From Spirosoma aerolatum (GTDB lineage: Bacteria; Bacteroidota; Bacteroidia; Cytophagales; Spirosomataceae), in contig NZ_CP020104.1 of the NCBI RefSeq assembly GCF_002056795.1, positions 2,367,001 through 2,431,000 on the forward strand: a stretch of DNA of 64,000 nt, given 5' to 3'. Positions 54,072 to 62,927 of the stretch are shown here, one piece after another (positions within the stretch are counted from its first letter, which is position 1; every line of letters begins with the position of its first letter). Below the pieces are notes generated by a model, which saw nothing but the letters and a program-made list of their open reading frames with translations, searched no databases and had not been told where the DNA came from. The position numbers and the translations under genes are program-made.

Positions 54072-56657
54072 ATGCGAAAGAGTTTCTATGCTACCCTCAT
54101 TTGCCTATTTTTTGTAGGCCTAAATAGCTGCCAGCGGGTTAAGTCCGATGGTGGGGAGTACGGCAAACAACTCGCTGTTTCCTGGGAGCTTGTCAGTAAT
54201 TTTACCGACGTCAAAGATGGGTTTCTGGCTCGTTTTACGCTGACCAACAACAGTGACAACGACTTGACAGATGCCAACTGGGCTTTATTTTTTAACATGT
54301 CGCCCCGACCGATTCTGCCATCCAGGTCACCACAGCCAGGAACCGTTCAGCATATCAACGGCGACTGGTATAAACTGGTACCCACCAAGGGATTTAGCCT
54401 GAAGCCCGGTGCATCGACCGAAATCCGGTATGAAGGTACGGAAGCGGTCACCAAAGTAACCGATGCGCCATTAGGGCTCTACGTCGTTTTTTACGATAAG
54501 GAGGGCAAAGAAGAGTCGATCATACAGGTTGCCAATTATACCATTAAGCCCTTTACCCGGAAAGAGCAAGTACTACGTGGGCCAAACGATTTGTATCCTC
54601 CGGCTGGTCCGGCCATAACCTATCAAAACAACCTGGGGCTATCGGTGTTGCCAGCCGAAAAATTGCAGCCAATCATTCCATCTCCCGTCAAACTGACCAC
54701 ATTCGAAGGCTCCTTAGCGTTCAATTCGTCACTGACGATTTACGCGGATAAAGGTCTGGAAAACGAAGCCAGATTATTGAGTCAACAGGTAAAGGCATTA
54801 GTAGGCAAGGATGTTGCCGTAAGTAGCCAGTCACCAGCCAATAAAGGGATCTTCCTGAAAATCGCACCTGTTCAGGTGAATGGCATAGCCAAAGAAGCGT
54901 ACCAGTTGCGCATCGACGAAAAAGGAATTTCGATAACCGGGAGCGATGCTGCGGGCGTATTCTACGGAACACAAAGTTTACTGGCGCTGCTACCGAACGA
55001 TGCTTACCAAAACCCTTCGGCCGACATCCTATTAAAATACACGCAGATCGACGATGCCCCACGGTTTGCGTTCCGGGGTATGCATCTGGATGTCAGCCGA
55101 AACTTTCAGACCAAAGAGACCATCCTTCGGATACTGGATTTGCTGGCCTTTTATAAAATCAACCACTTCTTATTCTATACGACCGAAGACGAAGGCTGGC
55201 GACTTGAAATTGATGGTTTACCCGAACTGACGCAGGTGGGCGCCCAGCGAGAACATACGTCTGGCAAAGAAGCACCGGCGTTGCATCCAGCTTATGGGTC
55301 GGGACCCAAAGCGTACGACAAGGATAAATATGGGAGTGGCTATTATACCAAAGCCGATTTTATCGAAATTCTGAAGTATGCCCATGAGCGACATATCAAG
55401 GTAATTCCCGAAGTGAATTTGCCCGGCCACGCGCGAGCGGCTATTAAAGCGATGGAAGCCCGTTACCAGCGATTCATGAAAGAAGGAAAAGAGAAAGAAG
55501 CGAACGAGTACCGCTTAATTGACCCCGACGATAAATCGGTCTACCTGTCGGCGCAGGGCTATACGGATAATGTGGTGAGTGTTGGGCGGGAGTCGACTTA
55601 CCACTTTTACGAAAAGGTAGTGGACGAGATCACGAAGATGTATAAAGAAGCAGGCCTGCCGATGGATGTGATGCACGCGGGGGGCGACGAAGTGCCGGAA
55701 GGTGTCTGGACTAAGTCGCCGATGGCCGCTAAGCTACTGAGCGAGAACCCGACCATCAAAGACCCGAAGAATTTACAGGCCTATTTCTTCCGTAAACTTC
55801 GCGAGCGACTGGCTAAACGGAAGCTGGAAGTTCATGGCTGGGAAGAAGTCGTGCTGACCAAATCGGCCAGTGGGAAACTGGAGGTGAACCCTGAATTTGT
55901 GGGGAAAGGTGTGGTTCCTTACGTATGGAATAACCTGTTCGATCTGGATTTAGGCAATCGGCTGGCCAATGCCGGGTATCCGGTCGTGTTGTGTAATGTA
56001 TCGAACTTCTACTTTGATATGTCGTATAACAACGACCCCCTGGAACCCGGACTGTATTGGGCTGGGTATGTCGATACAAAAGCCAACTGGGCCTTTGCTC
56101 CCTACGACATGTTTAAAACCACTTACAAAACGTCAATGGGTAAGCCGCTCAATTTTGCAGGCCTGGAACAGATGAAACCCGAAGCCCGAAAAAACATTCG
56201 GGGTATAGAGTCTCAGCTTTGGAGCGAAACTGTGAAGGGTCGCGATATGGCCGAATACGATATACTGCCTAAATTGCTTGGATTTGCTGAAAGCGCCTGG
56301 GCTCCCGAGCGCGTTTGGGAAACCATCGATAATCGACAAGCCCGTGAGCGGTCCATGGATGCGGGCTGGATGATTTTTGCCAACACACTGGCTCAGCGAG
56401 AGCTTCCGCGACTGGCCCGGTTGAATGGTGGCTATACCTATCGGGTGCCACCACCAGGGGCATTGATTGAAAAGGGTATATTTAAAGCGAATGTTGAGTT
56501 GCCGGGGCTAACGATTCGTTATACAACGGATGGTACTGAACCTACAACACAATCGCCAGCGTATACGAACCCAGTGGCCATTAGAGGGGCTGTAAAATTA
56601 AAAAGTTTCGATGCGGCAGGACGCTCCAGTCGATCGGTAATGGTTAGCAATAAATAG
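54072..56657 (+). CDS. Beta-N-acetylhexosaminidase, GH20
   Basis: An 861-residue lipoprotein; lipobox GLNSC with Cys at about residue 20. Order of domains: CHB_HEX-type carbohydrate-binding domain (LAVSWELVSNF, about 32-165), GH20b alpha/beta domain (about 200-330), the GH20 barrel starting FRGMHLDVSRNF, and a C-terminal Fn3-like CHB_HEX_C (TIRYTTDGTEPTTQSPAY). The catalytic pair is Asp539-Glu540 in HAGGDEVPEGVW. It removes terminal GlcNAc or GalNAc from oligosaccharides by substrate-assisted catalysis. The following kinase and transporter genes fit use of the released amino sugar. Confidence 0.95.
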   Translation: MRKSFYATLICLFFVGLNSCQRVKSDGGEYGKQLAVSWELVSNFTDVKDGFLARFTLTNNSDNDLTDANWALFFNMSPRPILPSRSPQPGTVQHINGDWYKLVPTKGFSLKPGASTEIRYEGTEAVTKVTDAPLGLYVVFYDKEGKEESIIQVANYTIKPFTRKEQVLRGPNDLYPPAGPAITYQNNLGLSVLPAEKLQPIIPSPVKLTTFEGSLAFNSSLTIYADKGLENEARLLSQQVKALVGKDVAVSSQSPANKGIFLKIAPVQVNGIAKEAYQLRIDEKGISITGSDAAGVFYGTQSLLALLPNDAYQNPSADILLKYTQIDDAPRFAFRGMHLDVSRNFQTKETILRILDLLAFYKINHFLFYTTEDEGWRLEIDGLPELTQVGAQREHTSGKEAPALHPAYGSGPKAYDKDKYGSGYYTKADFIEILKYAHERHIKVIPEVNLPGHARAAIKAMEARYQRFMKEGKEKEANEYRLIDPDDKSVYLSAQGYTDNVVSVGRESTYHFYEKVVDEITKMYKEAGLPMDVMHAGGDEVPEGVWTKSPMAAKLLSENPTIKDPKNLQAYFFRKLRERLAKRKLEVHGWEEVVLTKSASGKLEVNPEFVGKGVVPYVWNNLFDLDLGNRLANAGYPVVLCNVSNFYFDMSYNNDPLEPGLYWAGYVDTKANWAFAPYDMFKTTYKTSMGKPLNFAGLEQMKPEARKNIRGIESQLWSETVKGRDMAEYDILPKLLGFAESAWAPERVWETIDNRQARERSMDAGWMIFANTLAQRELPRLARLNGGYTYRVPPPGALIEKGIFKANVELPGLTIRYTTDGTEPTTQSPAYTNPVAIRGAVKLKSFDAAGRSSRSVMVSNK

Positions 56658-56774
56658 ATGATTCGATAAAATTAGACCACAGACGAGCATGACAATTCGG
56701 GTTCGATACTTTATTTGTTATGGTAATTGGCCTGTGGTCCAGACTAATCTGAACTAACAAAAATATTATCTACT

Positions 56775-57611
56775 ATGACTATCGGGGTTGATTTAGGAGG
56801 GACGAACGTACGGGCGGGGCTAGTTGATGACGGTACAATTATCCGGCAACATAGCAAAGCTCTACAGCAAAAAGAATCCCTTTCGGCTACATTATCCCAA
56901 CTGATTGAACTCATCCGCCCATTGGTCAACCCCGCCGTTACCAGCATTGGCATCGGAGTTCCATCCGTAGTTGACATTGAGCAGGGCATCGTGTACGACG
57001 TAGCCAATATCCCATCGTGGAAGGAAGTGGCTCTGCGGGATATTCTCGAAAAAGAGTTCGATATGCCGGTATTTGTTAACAACGATGTGAACTGTTTTAT
57101 TCTGGGCGAGCATCAGTTCGGACTGGCACAGGGGTATCGGTCGGCAGTGGGTATGGCCATCGGAACAGGGCTTGGTTCGGGGGTTATTATCGACAACCAG
57201 CTCTATACGGGTAGTAACTGTGGGGCGGGGGAGATAGGCTTGCTCCCGTATCTGGATAAGAACATCGAGTCGTATGCAGCGGGTGACTTTTTTGAGTCTA
57301 TTCATGGTACAACGGCTCTGGAGGCCAATCAGGAAGCCTTGCTGGGTGGCCAAAACGCCCTTAAGCTCTGGGATGATTTTGGTACGCATTTCGGCAATGC
57401 CGTGAAAGTGATCCTGTATACCTTCGATCCTGAGGTAATTATTCTGGGCGGTTCTATTGCCAAAGCCTATCCATTTTTCAAAACGACCATGTTGGAAAGC
57501 ATGGCCAATTTTGCGTACCCCGTTACCCTCCGACGGCTCAAGATGTTTCAGTCGCAGAATGAAAATATTGCGCTGTTAGGAGCCGCTGCGCTGGTCCGTC
57601 AGTTGGTTTGA
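56775..57611 (+). CDS. ROK family sugar kinase
   Basis: A 278-residue kinase. IGVDLGGTNVRAGLVDDG is the phosphate-binding ATP motif, IGIGVPSVVDIEQGIVYD and VNNDVNCFILGEHQFG the sugar-binding region with the catalytic Asp in NNDVN, and AIGTGLGSGVIID the second phosphate motif. The Cys-rich zinc motif of many ROK proteins is reduced to NCGAGEIGLLPYLD, as in several Bacteroidota homologues. Likely phosphorylates the hexosamine or hexose released by the GH20 enzyme in the cytoplasm. Confidence 0.88.
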   Translation: MTIGVDLGGTNVRAGLVDDGTIIRQHSKALQQKESLSATLSQLIELIRPLVNPAVTSIGIGVPSVVDIEQGIVYDVANIPSWKEVALRDILEKEFDMPVFVNNDVNCFILGEHQFGLAQGYRSAVGMAIGTGLGSGVIIDNQLYTGSNCGAGEIGLLPYLDKNIESYAAGDFFESIHGTTALEANQEALLGGQNALKLWDDFGTHFGNAVKVILYTFDPEVIILGGSIAKAYPFFKTTMLESMANFAYPVTLRRLKMFQSQNENIALLGAAALVRQLV

Positions 57612-57671
57612 TTGAGCAAATACGCCTTCGTAAGTTTCGAATAGGTTGGCATACTACCTGAAAAAGACACG

Positions 57672-58925
57672 ATGAAACGCAATACCCTGTTGGTGATCCT
57701 GGTGCTGGTCATCTTTTTCGTCATTTCCTTTCTTACCAACATTCTCGGGCCGATCATACCGGATTTAGTCGATAGTTTTCAGCTAAGTATAGGTTTGGCC
57801 GGGTTCCTGCCCTTTGCATTTTTTGTTGCCTATGGGGTGTCGATACCGGCGGGTATACTGGTTGAAAGGTATCGCGAAAAAACAATGCTGATCGGGGCGT
57901 TTATGCTGGCGTTTCTGGGATCGTTGCTGTTTGCGTTAGTTCCGCAATTTACGGTAGCACTGGGTTCGCTGTTTGCCATTGGTGTAGGGATGGCGGTGCT
58001 TCAGGTGGCCATTAATCCACTGCTTCGTGTGGCTGGTGGCGAAGAACATTTTGCGTTCAATTCGGTACTGGCTCAACTATTTTCGGGGGCGGCTTCATTC
58101 CTGAGCCCATTGTTGTACAGCTATTTCGTACAGACCATTCACAAGGGGGGGAATGGTGCATTCTGGATTCAATGGCTGGATAAACTAGTGCCGACGGGTG
58201 TGGAATGGGTATCGCTTTACTGGGTATTTGCCCTGACTACACTGCTTATGATTGGGGTTGTGGCACTAGTTCGATTTCCGAAAGTGGAGCTGAAAGACGA
58301 TGAAAAAGTGGAAGTGGGGGGAACCCTCACAGCTTTGCTTCGGGACCGAACAGTACTGTTGTACTTCGCCGGAATTTTTGCCTATGTGGGCACCGAGCAG
58401 GGAATTTCTAATTGGATATCCAAATTTCTTCAACTGTATCATGGTGTTGATCCGGCAACTGTAGGAGCGCAGGCTGTCGCTTATTTCTGGGGGCTAATGA
58501 CGATTGGTTGTGTGCTGGGGCTGATTTTACTCAAAGTGGCCGACAGCCGGAACGTGTTGCGCTTATTTACACTGGGGGCCATCCTTTCGTTATTGATTGG
58601 CCTGTTTGGCCCCAAAGAGTGGGCATTGATTGCCTTGCCGGGTACGGGTTTCTTTGCGTCGGTCATGTGGTCTATTATTTTTTCACTGGCGCTTAATTCT
58701 GTACCGGAGCATCATGGCACTTTTTCTGGTATCTTGTGTACGGGAATTGTTGGGGGTGCCCTGGTACCACTCATCATCGGTGGGTTGGCCGAATGGTTGG
58801 GTTTACGGCTGGCCATGCTGGTCATGCTACTAACCCTGGGTTATATTTTCAGCATCGGTATCTGGGCAAAACCCCTGATCAATAATGCAACCATAAAGCG
58901 AAAGAGCGAAAGAATGAAAGAGTGA
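57672..58925 (+). CDS. Sugar MFS transporter, FucP/NagP type
   Basis: A 417-residue, twelve-helix permease. The N-terminal FFVISFLTNILGPIIPDL and AFFVAYGVSIPAGILVE, and PEHHGTFSGILCTGIVGGAL late in the protein, are typical of FucP-like proton symporters, which in Bacteroidota include the N-acetylglucosamine carrier NagP. It probably imports the amino sugar released in the periplasm. Gene order kinase-transporter-regulator suggests one operon. The stop codon lies in the left arm of the inverted repeat at 58900. Confidence 0.9.
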   Translation: MKRNTLLVILVLVIFFVISFLTNILGPIIPDLVDSFQLSIGLAGFLPFAFFVAYGVSIPAGILVERYREKTMLIGAFMLAFLGSLLFALVPQFTVALGSLFAIGVGMAVLQVAINPLLRVAGGEEHFAFNSVLAQLFSGAASFLSPLLYSYFVQTIHKGGNGAFWIQWLDKLVPTGVEWVSLYWVFALTTLLMIGVVALVRFPKVELKDDEKVEVGGTLTALLRDRTVLLYFAGIFAYVGTEQGISNWISKFLQLYHGVDPATVGAQAVAYFWGLMTIGCVLGLILLKVADSRNVLRLFTLGAILSLLIGLFGPKEWALIALPGTGFFASVMWSIIFSLALNSVPEHHGTFSGILCTGIVGGALVPLIIGGLAEWLGLRLAMLVMLLTLGYIFSIGIWAKPLINNATIKRKSERMKE

Positions 58926-58972
58926 AATGCTGTCGTAGGCCATTTTTCACTCTTTCATTCTTTCGCTCTTTC
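58900..58972. repeat. Perfect 28-bp inverted repeat built from a purine microrepeat
   Basis: Arms 58900-58927 and 58945-58972 are exact reverse complements with a 17-base loop. The left arm is a run of GAAAGAGC/GAAAGAAT/GAAAGAGT units, so it is itself a degenerate 8-bp tandem repeat. It overlaps the transporter stop codon and ends 11 bases before the regulator start. A transcriptional attenuator between transporter and regulator is possible. Confidence 0.92.
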
Positions 58973-58983
58973 ACTCTTTACCC

Positions 58984-60147
58984 ATGCACAAGATCATTCT
59001 ACTCATCGACTTTGCAGAGGATTACAGCCGAAGTCTGTTGAAAGGCGTATCCAAATATGCTCGGGAGCATGGACCCTGGGTGTTTTGCCAGATGCCCCTG
59101 TTTCATCGCGAAACCCTGGGCGTAGATGGGATTCTAAACTGGGCAAAGGAGTGGGGGGCCGATGGCATCATTGGCCAGCTCTATAACGAAAGCAGTGTAG
59201 AAAAGATCGTTCAGGCGGGTATCCCGGTTATTGCGCAGGATTTTAAAGAGCGATTCACGGAGATTCCGAATATTACGGGTGCGCATCGGGCAACGGGTGC
59301 TATGGCTGCTGATTATTTCCTTCGCAAAGGGTTTCGGAATTTTGCGTACTATGGCTTCAAGCACATTGTCTGGTCGCGCGAACGGGCCGAAGGATTCGAT
59401 GAGCGGGTATCGCGGGCCGGGTGCTCGGTGCAGTATTTTGAGCATGAAGAGTATAGTTCAAGCGATTTGTGGTATTATAAACCCAGTTCGCTGAGCAAAT
59501 GGCTGAAATCGCTTCCCAAGCCCATCGCCATCCTGTGCTGCGACGACCGGATGGGGCAGCACATCACAGAAACCTGTCGGCATTCGCGCATTCGTATTCC
59601 CGAAGAGGTAGCCGTACTGGGCGTCGATAATGATGAAATGCTTTGCGAGCTATCCGATCCCCCCCTCTCAAGTATTATGCAGGATGCCGAGAAAGGCGGG
59701 TACGACGCAGCTCATTTACTCGATCAACTGATTCGGAAGGAAATAAACACCTTTTACGACATCATCGTAGAGCCTACGCAGATTATCACGCGCCAGTCGA
59801 CGGATATTTATTCGACTGCTGATGAATACATTGCGTTGTCGCTTAAATACATTCACCAGAATATCGACAAAAACTTACAGGTCGATGAGGTGGTGAAGCA
59901 GGTGCCCTTATCCCGGCGATCGCTGGAGATGCGCTTTCTTCAGGTTGTAGGCTATCCAATTTACAAATACATCCAGAATCTGCGTATTGAGAAATTCTCG
60001 AAAAAGTTACTGGAAACCGATCAGGCTGTTTTTGAAATAGCCATGGATCTGGGGCTTAACGACTCGAAAAATATTGCCCGTCAATTCAAGCAGGTAAAAG
60101 GCGTTACCCCACTCGAATATCGCCATAAATACCTGGCAGGTAAATAG
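58984..60147 (+). CDS. XylR-type transcriptional regulator (LacI-like sensor plus AraC HTH)
   Basis: A 387-residue regulator. Residues 1-270 form a periplasmic-binding-protein-like sugar sensor (ILLIDFAEDYSRSLLKGVSKY, ILCCDDRMGQHITE, VAVLGVDNDEMLCELSDPP). Residues 280-385 carry the AraC double helix-turn-helix (YIHQNIDKNLQVDEVVKQ, then FEIAMDLGLNDSKNIARQFK, and GVTPLEYRHKY). It should bind a sugar and control the surrounding catabolic genes. It lies 58 bp downstream of the transporter gene, across an inverted repeat. Confidence 0.92.
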   Translation: MHKIILLIDFAEDYSRSLLKGVSKYAREHGPWVFCQMPLFHRETLGVDGILNWAKEWGADGIIGQLYNESSVEKIVQAGIPVIAQDFKERFTEIPNITGAHRATGAMAADYFLRKGFRNFAYYGFKHIVWSRERAEGFDERVSRAGCSVQYFEHEEYSSSDLWYYKPSSLSKWLKSLPKPIAILCCDDRMGQHITETCRHSRIRIPEEVAVLGVDNDEMLCELSDPPLSSIMQDAEKGGYDAAHLLDQLIRKEINTFYDIIVEPTQIITRQSTDIYSTADEYIALSLKYIHQNIDKNLQVDEVVKQVPLSRRSLEMRFLQVVGYPIYKYIQNLRIEKFSKKLLETDQAVFEIAMDLGLNDSKNIARQFKQVKGVTPLEYRHKYLAGK

Positions 60148-60148
60148 T

Positions 60149-61066
60149 ATGAAAAATTATTATTGGCTCTTTTGCCTGGTTTGGTTCGTTGGTTCCCGGC
60201 TGCCCGAAAAGGTAACGCCACCTGTTGACGCGCCAACGTTCCCGGCTCAACTTGTTCAGTTTACGCCCTATACAAATAACCCATTATTCAGCGGTACGGG
60301 GCAGGATACCTGGGACAAAAACATTCGCGAACGGGGATATATACTGCGTGAAGGAGCAACTTACCATCTGTGGTATACGGGTTATCGGGATGGCAAAAAC
60401 CAGACAAAATATTTAGGCTATGCGACCTCGACCGATGGACTCCACTGGACGCGTTATGCCGAGAACCCAATTCATACGGAGACCTGGGTAGAGGATATGT
60501 CGGTCGTTAAATCGGGGGATACCTATTACATGTTTGCGGAGGGTAAGGATGATGTGGCCCATTTGCTGACCTCGACCGACCGGATTCAGTGGCAGGAGCG
60601 TGGTCCGCTCGATATTCGTTACGCAACTGGCAAACCATTGAGTAAAGGCCCGTTTGGAACGCCTGCCATCTGGAAAGAAGGGAATACCTGGTATCTGTTT
60701 TACGAACGAAACGATGAAGCTGTCTGGCTGGCAACCTCAAAAGACCTGGCTGTGTGGACGAATGTGCAGGATGAACCCGTATTAACGAAGGGGCCTGAAC
60801 TCTACGACCAATATGCTGTAGCCATGAACCAGATTATCAAGTATAATGGCCGATATTATGGCTATTACCATGCATCGGCTTATAAAGACTGGCACGAATG
60901 GTCGATAAACGTAGCTGTCTCAACCGATCTGATTCACTGGACAAAATACCCGCACAATCCGATCATCGGCAACAACTGCTCCAGCGGTATCCTGGTCCCT
61001 GATGGTGGAGCGTATCGGCTCTACACCATGCATCCTGATGTGAAGGTTTTTTTGCCGAAAAAGTGA
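60149..61066 (+). CDS. GH43/GH32-like five-bladed propeller protein
   Basis: A 305-residue exported protein (hydrophobic start YYWLFCLVWFVGS). Repeated blade motifs such as YHLWYTGYRDGKNQ, YLGYATSTDGLHWTRY, YYMFAEGKDD, WYLFYERNDEAVWLA and YYGYYHASAYKDW are those of the GH43/GH32/GH130-like propeller superfamily. The acidic residues of a true catalytic triad are not assigned. It starts 1 bp after the regulator stop, so the two are co-transcribed. It may be an exo-glycosidase or glycan-binding protein. Confidence 0.82.
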   Translation: MKNYYWLFCLVWFVGSRLPEKVTPPVDAPTFPAQLVQFTPYTNNPLFSGTGQDTWDKNIRERGYILREGATYHLWYTGYRDGKNQTKYLGYATSTDGLHWTRYAENPIHTETWVEDMSVVKSGDTYYMFAEGKDDVAHLLTSTDRIQWQERGPLDIRYATGKPLSKGPFGTPAIWKEGNTWYLFYERNDEAVWLATSKDLAVWTNVQDEPVLTKGPELYDQYAVAMNQIIKYNGRYYGYYHASAYKDWHEWSINVAVSTDLIHWTKYPHNPIIGNNCSSGILVPDGGAYRLYTMHPDVKVFLPKK

Positions 61067-61115
61067 ACAGCTGCGAGTCAACGTATTGGCACAAGCTTGT
61101 ACGATGGTCTTAAAT

Positions 61116-61195
61116 AAGGTGTTGGATACGTGGTTACCATAACCATCTCCCTGGATTTAGGGCCTTGGTTATGGTAACCACGTATCCAACACCTT
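61116..61195. terminator. Perfect 30-bp inverted repeat between convergent genes
   Basis: Arms 61116-61145 and 61166-61195 are exact reverse complements, with a 20-base loop that contains a small CCCT/AGGG hairpin. It is placed 50 bases after the + strand gene and 16 bases before the end of the - strand gene, as a bidirectional terminator would be. The + strand side is followed by only TT, so the T-tract is weak. Confidence 0.9.
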
Positions 61196-61211
61196 TTGAC
61201 GGCATTCCGGG

Positions 61212-62669
61212 CTATTGTTTTTTCAAGTCACTGAATTTGCCATACACAGATAGTGTATACTTACCAACACCACTAGTGCCAATACCTGGCGTGACTACCA
61301 GTTTATGCGTTCCTTTATTCACCTTCTCAATCAGATAGAGATAGTTGTTGGCAGCCGTAACATAGTCCAGCCGTGTTCCCTTTGGATCGAAGAGGTCTAT
61401 ATTGCCGACAATATCGGGTGAACGCAGTGAGACATCAATGACCGAATTGTCTTCCGTCACATTCAGCGTGTAGGTGATCGATCCATTTTTGCCAACATAG
61501 CTGTCTGATTGGATAGCCGAGTCGAATAAGGTTTGTTTTAGATTTTGCACCTTCCCGAAAATTTCCAGGGTATACTTGCCTGTTGCGTCGCGAGTACCGG
61601 TTCCAACATAGATTCCGTATGTGCCTTTATTGAGCTTCGTAAGCATAGTGCGTGGTATACCGGCAGGTTGCGTCCCCGACGTATAAGCAACCTCAGCGCC
61701 AGCAGAGTTACTTAAATACAGCCACAAACTGGTGTTCGCTGAGACCACATTAATATCAATGGGGGCGTTATCTTCGGTTACCTCAAATGTGTAATAATGA
61801 TTTCGGGGCGAAAACGGAGGACGATTGCTGATTCCTCCACCTCCACCTTCTGAACCAAAACTAACATCGGTCGACTGGACACGGCTAGATGGGCGCAGCG
61901 TAAAACCAGATGAGAGGCCGCTCCCTACCAGCCGGAAGGCCCCTACATCGTACCGTTGGCTGGTATAGACCATGACGCTGTAAGTGCCAGCATTGACGAT
62001 CTTGTCCAGTATGACCGTACGACCCGTGCCCCGGTCAAGGATTCGGGTGCCTTGTGGGTCATAAAGACTGACTCCAACATTAATATCGGAGGAGGTAAGC
62101 GTCAGTGAAACCGGTTGATTGTTCGAGACTACATCAAATGAATAGAACTTATTGCGAGGAGTATAGTCAGGGCCGCCACTGGTGCCGTCGGTAGTTGTCC
62201 AGCTTCCGTTGATAACTCGGGTGGCTGGTGCAGTAGCTGTGATGGACACATCCTGGAACACAGCAGGCCATACCCCATCTGTGAGGGTTAGGCTTAAGAC
62301 ATAAGCGCCAGCAACGTCGGCAGTAAACCCGGCAGTGGCTGACTGCGCGTTGGTCAGTACGGCGGTGCTACTGGTCGGCTTCGTCTTAATAGCCCAGGCG
62401 TAAGCTAGCTTATCTCCATCAGGATCGATGGATTTGCTGGCATCGATGGACGTTTGTTGCCCTGTTTCTACGGTCATGGAGGTCATTACGCTGATGACAG
62501 GTGGTTTGCCAGGAGTAGATACGTTAGGGCTGGGAGGTGGGTCGGCGCTTTTTGTGCAGCTTACTGAGGTAATACCTGGCAAAGCCAGCCATACCAGGAG
62601 TAGTACTGGCTTTTGAATCAGCCGGAAATGATTGACGGCTACGGACTTGATGGTGCTAATAAGGTTCAT
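61212..62669 (-). CDS. Secreted/lipoprotein with PKD-like domain and PPC-like repeats
   Basis: A 485-residue protein; a hydrophobic start with TSVSC, a possible lipobox at about residue 38. Residues 58-148 form a PKD/cadherin-like domain (DASKSIDPDGDKLAYAWAIK, FTADVAGAYVLSLTL). Three beta-sandwich repeats of the pre-peptidase C-terminal type follow (YSFDVVSNNQPVSLTLTSSD, YTFEVTEDNAPIDINVVSA, YTLNVTEDNSVIDVSLRSPD), each ending in a YGxxVG or YTLxxxG motif. The third repeat starts near residue 395. Such modules bind proteins, matrix or cell surface; no catalytic domain is present. Confidence 0.82.
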   Translation of the reverse strand: MNLISTIKSVAVNHFRLIQKPVLLLVWLALPGITSVSCTKSADPPPSPNVSTPGKPPVISVMTSMTVETGQQTSIDASKSIDPDGDKLAYAWAIKTKPTSSTAVLTNAQSATAGFTADVAGAYVLSLTLTDGVWPAVFQDVSITATAPATRVINGSWTTTDGTSGGPDYTPRNKFYSFDVVSNNQPVSLTLTSSDINVGVSLYDPQGTRILDRGTGRTVILDKIVNAGTYSVMVYTSQRYDVGAFRLVGSGLSSGFTLRPSSRVQSTDVSFGSEGGGGGISNRPPFSPRNHYYTFEVTEDNAPIDINVVSANTSLWLYLSNSAGAEVAYTSGTQPAGIPRTMLTKLNKGTYGIYVGTGTRDATGKYTLEIFGKVQNLKQTLFDSAIQSDSYVGKNGSITYTLNVTEDNSVIDVSLRSPDIVGNIDLFDPKGTRLDYVTAANNYLYLIEKVNKGTHKLVVTPGIGTSGVGKYTLSVYGKFSDLKKQ

Positions 62670-62927
62670 TGTAGTAGAGATGATTGGAAAAAAACGGCAA
62701 GGGTAACCTGGGCCACAGATAACACAGTGGTTTGGCTGGGGGACGAAGCCGCTGACTTTCAGGATGGATTTCGCTTATAGAGACGTTATCTTAAGGTACT
62801 TGATTGGCCAGGAGGGGACAGGAATTGAGGTGTAAATCGCTGAATACTCCCGGCTGGACTGCCGTCAGGCAACCGATGATGGTAAAAGCAACCGATTTCA
62901 CTGGAATGAAGAATATGATTCAATTGC

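Noticed and set aside
56675..56739. 8-bp arms GACCACAG/CTGTGGTC between GH20 and ROK genes
   Set aside because: A 49-base loop and short arms make a functional hairpin unlikely.
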